Positions 36,089 to 44,328 are shown, numbered from the stretch's first letter. The stretch is DNA of 64,000 bases from Spirochaetota bacterium (GCA_017999915.1 JAGNKX010000012.1:1-64000), one strand, 5' to 3'. Notes: a model not told the origin generated them from the letters alone. Translations and numbers: made by a program.

Positions 36089-37354
36089 CTATGAGGGTTC
36101 CCACCCTTTAAAGGATGACTTGCCGTCAGTGGTCATTTGCGTGCCCGAAGCGCCGGCATTATCGATGGATTTATAATATATATTATTGTTGATCTCATAA
36201 AAAATATAATTCCCGTCCTTTGACCACTGGGGGTAATGCTCGTGCTGCGTGGTGTTGCCGGTCAGTTTGGTCCTTTCCTTTGTGGTGAGGTTCAGGGTGT
36301 AAACGAAAAAATACACATTGGCGCTGCTATACCGTGAGCTGCAGACCATCTGATAGGGATTGGTCGGGGACCACCGCAGGGAAATCAGCGACTCGTTGCC
36401 GGCGGTTGTTGTGTTCCAGCTGAACAATTCCTCGCCATAGGGGCTGGCGCTGCTGCCGTCCGCCCTGACCTTGTATATCTTTGAATTGGAATCCGTATCG
36501 AAGTGAACAAAGGCGATTTGCGCGCCGTCCGGCGACCAGGTGGGATACTTATCCATGCCGCTGGCGCAATTGGTAAGCGTAAGAGGGGTGGGGGAGGCGG
36601 TGGCGGTAATGACGCTGATATGATTATCCTCATCCACATAGGCCAGCTTCGAGCCGTCGGGGGAAAGGGCCATTGCGTAATCGCCGGAAAAGTCGAAATT
36701 GGAAGGAGTAATATCGATGGTGCCCCCTGAGTTCTTGAATTTTATATATGTATCGCCGGTGATGGAGTGAAGATACGCCAGCATTGAGCGGTCCAGGGAT
36801 GGGGACGGCTGCGCCAGTAATACCGTGGCGGCGCTGGTATCGGCGGGGACGATTTCCAAGGTGGTGATGGGCGTCGTGTCGTTCATTCTCAGGATGGCCG
36901 TATCGGTACTGGAACTGCCGTAGGCAAACACGACATCGCTTTTAGAAAGGGCGGTCGAGGCCGGAGTTCCGCCGCCGGAGGGACTGAATCCGTTTTCAAC
37001 GCCGCCGCTTATGGACTTTATCCAAACGTAATAGGGGGTGCCGTTCGTAAGGCCGGTGATGAGGCAGGCGGTGGAAGTAAAATCGCCACCGAACCTGGTC
37101 GCCGCGGCTGAATCATTCGTTGTGCCGTACCATACCTGGTAGCTCTCCGCGCCCGATACGGCGGACCATGTTACCGTCAATTGCCCGGCCGCGGCCGCCA
37201 CCGTGGGAGCTGCCGGAGCCCCCGGCGCGCCCCCCGACAGGCCCAGCAGGGCAAAAAGCCCGGCGCTTCCATCGGATCCGCCCTTGTCAGAGCACGCCAT
37301 GAGCGCGGCCAGTGCGATTATCACGGGCATTATTATCATCTTCTTCATCTTCAT
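36089..37354 (-). CDS. Lipoprotein with fibronectin III and WD40/TolB-like propeller
   Basis: A 421-residue protein with a signal peptide and lipobox cysteine at position 21 (ALMAC). A fibronectin type III domain (about 45-140; LTVTWSAVSGAESYQVWYG, split by one strand) comes first. A TolB/PD40-type beta-propeller (about 145-420) follows, with repeated SPDGSKLAYVDE, SPDGAQIAFVHFD and SKDGNYIFYEI blades. Such proteins are surface- or periplasm-exposed and bind partners. The ATG at 37354 follows AGGAGG; the longer frame to 37543 has no signal and is rejected. A terminator separates it from the upstream AraC gene. Confidence 0.9.
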   Translation of the reverse strand: MKMKKMIIMPVIIALAALMACSDKGGSDGSAGLFALLGLSGGAPGAPAAPTVAAAAGQLTVTWSAVSGAESYQVWYGTTNDSAAATRFGGDFTSTACLITGLTNGTPYYVWIKSISGGVENGFSPSGGGTPASTALSKSDVVFAYGSSSTDTAILRMNDTTPITTLEIVPADTSAATVLLAQPSPSLDRSMLAYLHSITGDTYIKFKNSGGTIDITPSNFDFSGDYAMALSPDGSKLAYVDEDNHISVITATASPTPLTLTNCASGMDKYPTWSPDGAQIAFVHFDTDSNSKIYKVRADGSSASPYGEELFSWNTTTAGNESLISLRWSPTNPYQMVCSSRYSSANVYFFVYTLNLTTKERTKLTGNTTQHEHYPQWSKDGNYIFYEINNNIYYKSIDNAGASGTQMTTDGKSSFKGWEPS

Positions 37355-37492
37355 TCTATGAAGCCTCCTGTTTTTTCCATTGTTAAAGGCGCCCCTGATA
37401 ATCCGGATTCTACAATTCGCGGGGAATCTGATATTCGAAAATACCCGGGCGCGCTTTACCCAGGTGAGGAGGGAATTCCGATCCCCTTTCCT

Positions 37493-37518
37493 CACAACAA
37501 AGCCCCTTCGCAGGGGCC
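37493..37518 (-). terminator. Intrinsic terminator after AraC gene
   Basis: On the minus strand GCCCCT pairs with AGGGGC (37502-37517) and is followed by TTTGTTGT. It lies about 50 bases beyond the stop of the AraC gene and upstream of the PD40 lipoprotein gene. Confidence 0.7.
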
Positions 37519-37568
37519 TTGTGTACAATGAAAAAGATAACATGGTCGTTTCATTCTGTCGCCCATGT

Positions 37569-38702
37569 TTATAAACCGTGACCGTTTTTTTTATGTCGCT
37601 CCTTGAATTCGGTCGGGGTCATTCCCTCCTGTTTCAGGAAGGCGTTGTTAAAGGCGTTTTTGGAATTGAACCCGCACTGATAGGCCACCCGCAATATCCG
37701 GATGGCGTCATCTTCCAGCATCATCCGTTTCGCGGCGTTTATCCTGTAGGCGTTGACCAGGGAGCGGAAACCGGTGTTGAGGCGGGTGTTTAAAATCTCG
37801 GAGAGCTGATGGGGAGTGATGGAGAGGGCTTCGCTCAGGGACCGCAGGGACAGGGTATCGTCCAGGTACAGGCGCTCACGCTCCATGAGATCCTGGATGC
37901 GCTCCACCACCGCTTCCGTGTCCATGCCCAGCACCATGGACCGCTTGTATTTCATCTCGCTGGTATCCTTCAATATGGCCATGAAAAAATCAGGATAGAG
38001 CTTTATAAAGTAGTAGAGAATGATGATGAGGCAGTTGATGAGGAACAGCGCTCCCACGAGCAGCTCCTTCTGCTTCATGACATTCGCGGCATAGAGCGCT
38101 ATGATCGCCCCTATGAATATGAGGTTGCAGGCGACGAAAGCCTTTCTCTGCATGATCAGGCCGATGCCTTTCCGGGACAATAACCTGCGCCCCTGCACAA
38201 TGGAAAGAAAAACGCAGAACACTGCCCACGGTGCCGCCCCGTATAATATCACGAGATAGATGGCCCGAAAAAATTCATTGTGGACATTGGCGAACCCCAC
38301 GGACGCGAGCTTCGCCTCCGGGCTTTGCAAAAAAAAGGGGATGAAATACAGGACAGCCAGGACCCCGGGGGTGAACAAGAGCGCGGTAAGGCGGTCGAAT
38401 TTTATTTTGCCTTCCAGCAGCACCTGGAGGCGCAAATAGAGCAGGGGGCCCAGGAAAAACTCGAAGGGCTGGTTGATATACAGGAGGTCCGGATAGAATG
38501 CATAGTAGGAGTATTCCTCCGACATCCAGAAAAGGGCGTTAACCGCCCACAAAACACAGACCGCGAACACGACAATGGTTTCGCTCCGGTCTTTTTTTTC
38601 GGTGAAAAACCCCAGGGCGATTATAATGACCGTAAAGCTGCTTCCAAATAGAAGCAAATTCAGGATAGTAGCCATAAGTTTATTCCTGTATTTTTTCGAC
38701 AT
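37569..38702 (-). CDS. AraC-family regulator with membrane-embedded sensor
   Basis: A 377-residue protein. About seven hydrophobic helices (residues 12-240) form a membrane input domain. A C-terminal AraC/XylS DNA-binding domain (about 270-377) has two helix-turn-helix units: LSLRSLSEALSITPHQLSEIL and the signature ILRVAYQCGFNSKNAFNNAF. Membrane-bound AraC regulators of this layout occur in several phyla; the signal is unknown. An ATG at 38702 follows AGGGAA, while one at 38675 after AGGAA is equally possible. The gene is followed by its own terminator. Its upstream region is the 827-bp repeat-rich spacer. Confidence 0.9.
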   Translation of the reverse strand: MSKKYRNKLMATILNLLLFGSSFTVIIIALGFFTEKKDRSETIVVFAVCVLWAVNALFWMSEEYSYYAFYPDLLYINQPFEFFLGPLLYLRLQVLLEGKIKFDRLTALLFTPGVLAVLYFIPFFLQSPEAKLASVGFANVHNEFFRAIYLVILYGAAPWAVFCVFLSIVQGRRLLSRKGIGLIMQRKAFVACNLIFIGAIIALYAANVMKQKELLVGALFLINCLIIILYYFIKLYPDFFMAILKDTSEMKYKRSMVLGMDTEAVVERIQDLMERERLYLDDTLSLRSLSEALSITPHQLSEILNTRLNTGFRSLVNAYRINAAKRMMLEDDAIRILRVAYQCGFNSKNAFNNAFLKQEGMTPTEFKERHKKNGHGL

Positions 38703-38811
38703 TTCCCTGTCAAGTTTATTTACTTTGATGCCCCGATCCGGGGCGGGGTGGTGACCGGGAGCCGGTCGGCTATCTTGCGAGGCGCAGGATGGCGCCCCGA
38801 CCCGGGGCGGG

Positions 38812-39115
38812 GGGATTCGCCCCTGAGAGGGGCGTGCAATTGTGCGAGGGCAAGAGGGCTGCGCGCCCTCTCACCCTCGCGCTCCCTCTCTCCCCGGTCG
38901 CTCAGGCGCCGCGACGGGCTAGGGGGTGAACTCGTCGATTCGGCTTCGCCGAAATCGACTCGGGCATCCACCCCCTATTGGTGTGTCCGCCCTGCGGGCG
39001 GACGTTTTGATGCCTGGTTGGCGGGAGGTTAGTTGTTTGTGGGTATTTGTCTGTATATGACATTGTCATTGTGAAGACGATGGCAATAAAAGCTTTTTCG
39101 CCTTTCGCTCCGGAA
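38812..39115 (+). repeat. Structured 300-bp repeat, copy B
   Basis: Partner of 33026-33322 in the same orientation. Identical blocks include TCCCCGGTCGCTCAGGCGCC, GGTGAACTCGTCGA and TTTCGCTCCGGAAG. Stems match in place but differ in bases: TCGATTCGGC with GCCGAAATCGA here against TCGAACCG/CGGATTCGA in copy A, and GTCCGCC/GGGCGGAC with a different loop. The tail after the element again leads into GGA-loop hairpins. Confidence 0.75.
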
Positions 39116-39119
39116 GCGC

Positions 39120-39218
39120 GCCGGCTTCTTTTCGCCATCCGTGGCGAAGCCGGCATTGCGACATCCGTGTCGGGAACATCCTGGGCCATCCTCGCGACGC
39201 CGGACTTCCTGTCCGGCG
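39120..39218 (-). repeat. Three GGA-loop hairpins, first nested
   Basis: An outer GCCGGC stem (39120 with 39149-39154) encloses TTCGCCA/TGGCGAA with loop TCCG (39131-39148). CGACA/TGTCG with loop TCCG follows (39159-39172). CGCCGGAC/GTCCGGCG with loop TTCCT ends the set (39198-39218). All three read GGA in the loop on the minus strand. The last has a covarying counterpart at 40655-40675. Confidence 0.8.
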
Positions 39219-39529
39219 CGGGAGAATGTGTAATTTCTTATTTGTGTATATAAAAATTCTATATTATATCCCGCGCAGACATGGGGTGCTATTCAATAAA
39301 TTAAGCGTCCTGTTATGCGTAAATGGCTTGACGGTAGGGGCTAAGGGGGGTGGGGTGTTTTATAGAAGGATTTCCATCCGGGGGGATGTGTAAGAAAATA
39401 ACAATTTATCAGGGACGCGCCCTGAGTCTAGACGAGGGGTCGCCATAACATGTTCAGTATAAGATCGGGCCTTTTATGCCGGTTTATTCCTTGCCATGAA
39501 TTTTGGATTAACATACTAATGAGGCGCAT

Positions 39530-40633
39530 ATGAGAATATACGGTGAAAATAACGATTATACAATGACCGATATTCCATTCCAGGTCGAATACTTCAAACA
39601 TGAAGTTGCAACGAGCAGCTCTGATTTGAACATGCACGATTATATCATCAACAACCGGGAGAAAATATTTGGCCACTATCTTTACCTGCTCCATGAAGCG
39701 AGTTTGAGCGCCGAGAGCTCCGTTGATTTGATCGGATTTAATGACGATGGGGCGGTGTTCGTAATCGAGATCAAACGCGCCGGAGATTCAAGAAACAGGC
39801 AGGAGGTCATTTCCCAGATTGGCAAATACGCCATGGATTCCATATCCATAAAGGACATCCTGAAGGACGAGGAACTTTTCAATTCCCTGGTGAACGATCC
39901 CGGCCTCAAAAACAGGGAGATGCCCTCCGGGCTTATCAGCAAGATAATCAACAACATCAATGAGGGCCTGATGAACCTATTTCTCATAACCGAGGAGGCT
40001 ACCGATGAGGTGCTTGCGTCGAGCTATTACCTCTCATACGGCAGCCAGTTCCGCAAGATTGCCATTATAGAGCTGAAAAGGGTCAGGATCGGCGAGGAAA
40101 TGTTTTGCTTCATCAGAAATTACAATAAGCAAAGTATAGCCTCGTCGACGCGGAAGGAGAAATTCGATCTATATCAGAAGCTCGATCTTATCGAAGACCA
40201 GAGAATAAAAAGTGAAATCACGCGCCAAATAGACCGGTGGTTCGAGTGGGGCTGGGAGGTTAACCCACGCACTGTTTCAACACCGGAATATATTACGTTT
40301 GAATGGAAGACCGACCAGAGTATTTGGGCCTATTTATATATTAAAAATAAAAAACAGAAAAATACATCGGATGAATACAGAAAGAATAGTATTGTCATTC
40401 ATACGAGAAAGGCTTGGGAATCGGATTACTCGGAAATAATCGAATGGTTTAACACACTGAGGAATACATATAAGGTGTATGTCCGGAATCCGGGAAAGTC
40501 AGGGGATTATCTATATTATTGTATCGATATCTCGGATTATGATTCGGATGAGATGGTTATTGTGTTTGAGAAAATGAATAAAGTGGCAGAAATAAGTAAG
40601 AAGAATCATAGAAACATGCGGAACATCATCTGA
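39530..40633 (+). CDS. PD-(D/E)XK nuclease-like protein
   Basis: A 367-residue protein of unrecognised family. Residues 60-105 contain a plausible restriction-endonuclease-like core: Asp66 in SVDLIGF, Glu80-Ile-Lys82 in VFVIEIKRAG, and a following QIGKY helix, the arrangement seen in PD-(D/E)XK and NucS-like enzymes. The C-terminal half (about 220-367) is rich in Trp, Tyr and Lys and unassigned. It is a lone gene between hairpin-rich spacers and an A+T-rich beta-lactamase. Possible roles are DNA repair or defence, but no methylase, helicase or toxin partner is present. Base use is less G+C-rich than the window average. Confidence 0.6.
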   Translation: MRIYGENNDYTMTDIPFQVEYFKHEVATSSSDLNMHDYIINNREKIFGHYLYLLHEASLSAESSVDLIGFNDDGAVFVIEIKRAGDSRNRQEVISQIGKYAMDSISIKDILKDEELFNSLVNDPGLKNREMPSGLISKIINNINEGLMNLFLITEEATDEVLASSYYLSYGSQFRKIAIIELKRVRIGEEMFCFIRNYNKQSIASSTRKEKFDLYQKLDLIEDQRIKSEITRQIDRWFEWGWEVNPRTVSTPEYITFEWKTDQSIWAYLYIKNKKQKNTSDEYRKNSIVIHTRKAWESDYSEIIEWFNTLRNTYKVYVRNPGKSGDYLYYCIDISDYDSDEMVIVFEKMNKVAEISKKNHRNMRNII

Positions 40634-40654
40634 AAAGGGAGTATCAACTGTAAT

Positions 40655-40745
40655 CGCCGAATAGGAAGTTCGGCGTCGCGAGGATGCCCCAGGATGGGGC
40701 TTCCGGAGCGAAAGGCGAAATGCTCTTATGGCCATCGCCATAATG
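40655..40745. repeat. Hairpins plus truncated tail of the structured repeat
   Basis: CGCCGAA/TTCGGCG around AGGAA (40655-40675) and GCCCC/GGGGC around AGGAT (40686-40700) read GGA on the plus strand. From 40701 to about 40745 the minus strand repeats the tail of the 300-bp element, including TTTCGCTCCGGAAG and the CGATGGC-type block. So an inverted, truncated third copy sits here. Confidence 0.75.
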
Positions 40746-40810
40746 CGACAAATTAGCACAGATTTTCAGTGACAGATAAACCTGAATTTATAAACGATAT
40801 CAAAAGTGAG

Positions 40811-40870
40811 CCCCTCGCAAAAAAGCCGACCGTCTCACGGTCAAGCCCTGCCCTGGACAGGGGCAAAATT
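40811..40870. repeat. CCCCTCGCAAAAAAGC double-hairpin repeat, copy 1
   Basis: CCCCTCGCAAAAAAGC is followed by GACCGT/ACGGTC and GCCCTG/CAGGGGC hairpins and an A-rich end. A second copy at 44393-44454 keeps the layout with changed stem bases. It lies just upstream of the beta-lactamase promoter region. Confidence 0.7.
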
Positions 40871-40930
40871 AAAAAGCGCCTTTATTTTATTGTGATAAAT
40901 AATATTTTTTAAAAGTACCGGAGAAATATT

Positions 40931-41704
40931 GTGAAGACTAAAATAATATGTATCGTATGTATTCTATCCACACCATTCCTCTGGGGAAAAAATAGAAATG
41001 ATCTATTTTTAAAAAACTACATGGAAGGAAATCATCTTAATGGCACGGTCGTAATTGAATCATTAAAAACAAAAGAAAGACATGTATATAATGAAAAACG
41101 ATCAAAAGAATATTTTTTGCCCGCATCGACGTTTAAAATAGTCAATACGCTGATTGCCCTGTGGGAAAAGGTTATACATGATGAAACTGAAATAATAAAA
41201 TGGGATGGCAAGGACAAGGGGCGCGTGGAATGGAATAAGGACCAGAATTTGAAAAGCGCCTTTGCCGTGAGTTGCGTATGGTTTTACCAGGAATTGGCAA
41301 AGAGAATTGGAAATGACAGGTACCTGATATATTTAAGGAAAATCAGATATGGAAATATGAAAACCGGAAGTGGAGTTGATTCATTCTGGCTCAATGGTGA
41401 TCTGCGAATATCCGCCGTTGGGCAAATCAGCGTTCTTAAAGACATTTATGCGAAAAACGGCCCCTTTGATGGCAGTGCCTATGAAATTCTTAAATCAATA
41501 ATGATTGTTGATAAAACTGATGATTATATTGTGCGGGCCAAAACGGGTGCTGCTTCAAATGTCGGATGGTATGTGGGTTATCTGGAAACCGGGGATGATG
41601 TTTATTTTTTTTCATGCAATATTGATATCGCTGATAACGAACAATTGAAATATCGTAAGGAAATAATATACACGGCTTTTAAAGAACTGGGAATAATCAA
41701 ATAG
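40931..41704 (+). CDS. Class D (OXA-type) beta-lactamase
   Basis: A 257-residue serine beta-lactamase of class D. Its motifs are in order and spacing: S66-T-F-K69 (nucleophile serine and carboxylatable lysine), S114-C-V, Y140-G-N and K204-T-G, plus WDGKDKGR and FWLNGDLRIS typical of OXA enzymes. A short signal peptide (about 1-18) should direct it to the periplasm, where it would hydrolyse penicillins and possibly other beta-lactams. It starts with GTG after GGAG. Its DNA is clearly A+T-rich against the rest of the window, suggesting transfer. No regulatory gene adjoins it. Spectrum cannot be predicted. Confidence 0.93.
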   Translation: MKTKIICIVCILSTPFLWGKNRNDLFLKNYMEGNHLNGTVVIESLKTKERHVYNEKRSKEYFLPASTFKIVNTLIALWEKVIHDETEIIKWDGKDKGRVEWNKDQNLKSAFAVSCVWFYQELAKRIGNDRYLIYLRKIRYGNMKTGSGVDSFWLNGDLRISAVGQISVLKDIYAKNGPFDGSAYEILKSIMIVDKTDDYIVRAKTGAASNVGWYVGYLETGDDVYFFSCNIDIADNEQLKYRKEIIYTAFKELGIIK

Positions 41705-41798
41705 TTGTTGATGAAGTGCTCGGGGGTATCAATATCTTAACTGATGCGGTTCGACGCCGGCTGTCAGGCCATAGCCGCTCCGCTCCCCGGCATCGCGC

Positions 41799-41824
41799 TT
41801 ATCCCGACGTCTGCGGCGCGGTTC
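41799..41824 (+). repeat. Direct repeat upstream of the deaminase gene
   Basis: TTATCCCG, four variable bases and CTGCGGCGCGGTT recur in the same orientation at 42435-42460 (about 22 of 26 bases identical). The two copies flank the deaminase gene, an arrangement reminiscent of a gene cassette, but no attC core sites or integrase were identified. Confidence 0.5.
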
Positions 41825-41914
41825 GGTGGAGGTGAGGGCGCGCCTACACTGCGGCGCGCTGCGGCAACCCGCTTCACGGGTTCAGATATGTTTGGAAAAC
41901 GAGAGAAGATACAT

Positions 41915-42409
41915 ATGGATATGCAGAGAATTATCGAAGAATTAATACAAAAGCAGCAGCACGCCCTCGACTGTGGCAATCCGCCCTTTGCCGCGGTTAT
42001 CGAGTGTGAGGATGAGATCCTTGCGTCTGCGGCAAATGACTCGCGTACAACCGGAAATCCCTTGCGTCATGCGGAAATGCTGGCGATTGAGTGCGTAATT
42101 GAAAAGCATGGCCCCGCAGTCCTTCTGAAATCGCATCTCTATTCGACCAATGAGCCCTGTCCAATGTGCGTTGGAGCGTGCATCTGGTCCGGTATTCCCA
42201 ATGTTACTTACTTTCTCGCGCAGGAGGATGTCGCCAGGATCAGGGGATGGGGTAGGTTTATCCCGGCAAAGACCATAGCCTCGGCGGATGACTCGGGCAT
42301 ATGTATCAATGGTCCGATTATGAATGAAGAAATGCTGCGGATGCATGAAAAATTCTGGAGCGCCGATGGCAATTCGAAGAAAAAGCATTCAATCCATTTA
42401 TCTTCTTAA
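41915..42409 (+). CDS. Nucleoside/guanine deaminase-like zinc enzyme
   Basis: A 164-residue member of the cytidine/deoxycytidylate deaminase superfamily. The zinc site is complete: His52-Ala-Glu54 (RHAEMLAIE) and Cys82-x2-Cys85 (EPCPMCVGAC). The sequence is closer to nucleoside and guanine deaminases than to tRNA adenosine deaminase, but substrate is uncertain. ATG 41915 follows GAGAAGA; the open frame to 41744 crosses a G+C-rich non-coding segment. A 26-bp direct repeat lies on each side of the gene. Confidence 0.88.
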   Translation: MDMQRIIEELIQKQQHALDCGNPPFAAVIECEDEILASAANDSRTTGNPLRHAEMLAIECVIEKHGPAVLLKSHLYSTNEPCPMCVGACIWSGIPNVTYFLAQEDVARIRGWGRFIPAKTIASADDSGICINGPIMNEEMLRMHEKFWSADGNSKKKHSIHLSS

Positions 42410-42434
42410 GACCTGACGACTCGAAGCAGGGGGC

Positions 42435-42540
42435 GTTATCCCGCCAGCTGCGGCGCGGTTTTTCACAAAGAGTCACCGGCCAGGAGGGCCGGCCCTTCGA
42501 CAGGCTCAGGATTAACTTGCGAGGATGGCCCAGGATGGGC
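42435..42540 (+). repeat. Direct repeat, GGA-loop hairpins and TTCGACAGG repeat
   Basis: The segment opens with the second copy of the 26-bp direct repeat (42435-42460). CCGGCC/GGCCGG with loop AGGAG follows (42476-42492). The repeat CTTCGACAGGCTCAGG with AACTTGCGAGGATG is at 42491-42530. GCCC/GGGC with loop AGGAT closes it (42528-42540). It separates the deaminase and methyltransferase genes. Confidence 0.7.
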
Positions 42541-42582
42541 TTTCCCGGCTAGGATAAATATCTATTAACAGGAATTCCTCCC

Positions 42583-43422
42583 ATGTTTGACCAATTGAAT
42601 AAAATCAACGCGCGGCCAAGGCCTTTTGAATATTACACCGCCCCTGAATTATGGACGGACGATCATACGTCGCATAGGATGCTGGAGTATCATTTGAACG
42701 GATCGATCGACGTCTCCTCGCGAAACATCAATTTCATCGATAGGTCGGCTCAATGGATAATAAGCCATTTCGGTCTTAATGCCGATTCCGAGATAATCGA
42801 TTTCGGGTGCGGTCCTGGACTGTACACGACTCGTTTTGCCAGGAAAGGCATCGGTGTGACCGGAATTGATTTTTCTAAGAGATCGATTGAATACGCAAGG
42901 CGGGCGGCTCTGGATGAAAAACTGGATATCAACTATATTTGCAGCAATTACCTTGATTTTGAAATATCGCGCACCTTTGATCTGATAACCATGATCATGT
43001 GCGATTTCTGCGCCCTGAGCCCGGATCAGAGAATGCTCATGCTCGGCACGTTCAAAAGCATTCTGAAGCCGCGCGGCTCCATTCTGCTTGATGTCTATTC
43101 CATGAATTCGTATAATGCGAGGGAAGAATGCTCCATGTACGAGTATAACCAGCTGTCGCATTTCTGGTCGGCCGATGATTACTATTCTTTTCAGAATACA
43201 TTTAAATATGATGATGTAAAAGTGATCCTTGATAAATATACGATCATCGAAAAATCAAGGAAGCGCGTCGTATACAACTGGCTGCACTATTACAGCGTGG
43301 ATTCCTTGAAGGAAGAATTCGAGGAAAATGGGCTGATAATTACGGAACTATTTTCTGATGTATCGGGATCGGAGTATGGACCGGAATCATTGGAGATAGC
43401 TGTTGTGGCCCAAACCCTCTGA
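42583..43422 (+). CDS. Class I SAM-dependent methyltransferase
   Basis: A 279-residue methyltransferase. Motif I is IIDFGCGPGLYTTRFA (SAM-binding Gly-rich loop), followed by GIDFSKRSIEYAR with the acidic ribose ligand, and an LITMIMCDFCALSP motif where a DLI-type strand is expected. About 65 residues precede the fold. Substrate is not deducible; small-molecule methyltransferases have this layout. The gene stands alone between hairpin-rich spacers. Confidence 0.9.
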   Translation: MFDQLNKINARPRPFEYYTAPELWTDDHTSHRMLEYHLNGSIDVSSRNINFIDRSAQWIISHFGLNADSEIIDFGCGPGLYTTRFARKGIGVTGIDFSKRSIEYARRAALDEKLDINYICSNYLDFEISRTFDLITMIMCDFCALSPDQRMLMLGTFKSILKPRGSILLDVYSMNSYNAREECSMYEYNQLSHFWSADDYYSFQNTFKYDDVKVILDKYTIIEKSRKRVVYNWLHYYSVDSLKEEFEENGLIITELFSDVSGSEYGPESLEIAVVAQTL

Positions 43423-43480
43423 CGTCTTCGGTGTTAACCTGGTCCCCGTCAGGGAAGGCGCGGGAGCCTCAACTATAGTC

Positions 43481-43580
43481 GCCGGCCATGAGGGCCGGCC
43501 CTGCGACAGGTTTATCCTGAGCGACGTCGAAGGGCTTGCTTCGACAGGCTCAGCACAGGCAGGGTAAACTTGCGAGGATG
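43481..43580 (+). repeat. GCCGGCC hairpin and TTCGACAGGCTCAG repeat
   Basis: GCCGGCC (43481-43487) pairs with GGCCGGC (43493-43499) around ATGAG, a loop that has lost the GGA. The longer repeat at 43530-43580 (GCTTCGACAGGCTCAGCACA, then TAAACTTGCGAGGATG) matches the inverted copy at 33391-33452. It lies between the convergent methyltransferase and SMR genes. Confidence 0.75.
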
Positions 43581-43586
43581 CCCGCG

Positions 43587-43916
43587 TCAGTGCGAAACGC
43601 TTTTTGAGAATAAATTGATCACTATTATTCCGGTTATAATTAAGATGATCCCGGCAATAGCCGGAATGTCAAGGCCCTGCCTGTAATAAAAATACCCGAT
43701 GATCGATATCAAGGTGATCCCCGCGCCGGACCATATGGCATAGGCTATCCCTATGGGAACATCTTTCAGCGTCAGCGATAAGAAAAAGAAAGCGATCCCA
43801 TAGCCGATGATCACGACGATCGACGGCGCCAGTTTTGTGAAACCTTCCGATGCCTTTAACGCCGATGTGGCGGTAACTTCAGCGACTATGGCGATTGATA
43901 AAAGGAGCCATTTCAT
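43587..43916 (-). CDS. Small multidrug resistance (SMR/EmrE-type) transporter
   Basis: A 109-residue protein with four membrane helices. The essential acidic residue is Glu13 in [13 protein letters not shown], equivalent to Glu14 of EmrE, and the [17 protein letters not shown] segment is typical of the QacC/EmrE branch. These dimers exchange protons for cationic toxic compounds across the inner membrane. The ATG at 43916 lies seven bases after the stop of the upstream STAS gene, so the two are co-transcribed. Confidence 0.95.
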   Translation of the reverse strand: MKWLLLSIAIVAEVTATSALKASEGFTKLAPSIVVIIGYGIAFFFLSLTLKDVPIGIAYAIWSGAGITLISIIGYFYYRQGLDIPAIAGIILIITGIIVINLFSKSVSH

Positions 43917-43923
43917 ATAAACA

Positions 43924-44223
43924 TTACTCCTCGAGGAGTTCTGATAGATTGGATAATCTGATAAAATTGATGATGTCATCATTGGCTTTTCTGATGATCA
44001 GCTTTTTACCCCTTTTGCTCTGAATTTTATAAAGGCTAATCAGGACTCCAATCCCCGCGGAATCCATATAATCTACGTTTGAGAAATCAAGATCCATAAT
44101 CTTGTCTTTGGTTTGGCTGATTTCAAATAATGTATTCTTGAAGTCCTTGCTCGTGTAAAGATTTATTTCACCGATAAGGGTGATATAAATGACGTCATCA
44201 TCTTCGTTGATTTCAAATTCCAT
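43924..44223 (-). CDS. STAS-domain anti-sigma factor antagonist (paralogue 1)
   Basis: A 99-residue stand-alone STAS protein of the SpoIIAA/RsbV type. The phosphorylatable serine is Ser55 in [15 protein letters not shown], preceded by Asp54. In the unphosphorylated form such proteins bind anti-sigma kinases and free a sigma factor. No kinase or sigma gene is adjacent; instead it is followed by an SMR pump. It is a clear paralogue of the STAS gene at 44525 (both have the EDDD start and LISLYK-QSK-G-KL core), which diverges from it across a spacer holding a 50-bp palindrome. Confidence 0.93.
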   Translation of the reverse strand: MEFEINEDDDVIYITLIGEINLYTSKDFKNTLFEISQTKDKIMDLDFSNVDYMDSAGIGVLISLYKIQSKRGKKLIIRKANDDIINFIRLSNLSELLEE

Positions 44224-44328
44224 CCTAATTCCCTCCAGGTGGTTGATTTTATAACCTTAAAAAACCGCCTGTGTCAAGTAAAATGAATATTTAAATGCTG
44301 TGATGTTGTTGAAGGTTACATGTGCTTT

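Larger units (their letters stand above)
38703..39529. other. 827-bp repeat-rich spacer between AraC and nuclease-like genes
   Basis: The two flanking genes diverge, so both promoters should be here. The spacer holds copy B of the structured repeat (38812-39115), GGA-loop hairpins at 38781 and 39120-39218, and an A+T-rich segment (about 39220-39300). From 39300 to 39529 nothing recognisable is seen beyond a G-run near 39340. Open frames here read through repeats. Confidence 0.65.

Noticed and set aside
39047-39253. Open frame with a FSPFAPEA-type peptide, also readable at 33252 and in reverse at 40745
   Set aside because: The peptide is a by-product of the repeat tail and the following hairpins; no start signals.
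42435-42460. Integron attC site next to the deaminase gene
   Set aside because: The GCGTTATC start is suggestive but does not fit the GTTRRRY core, no complementary core site was found and no integrase is in the window.
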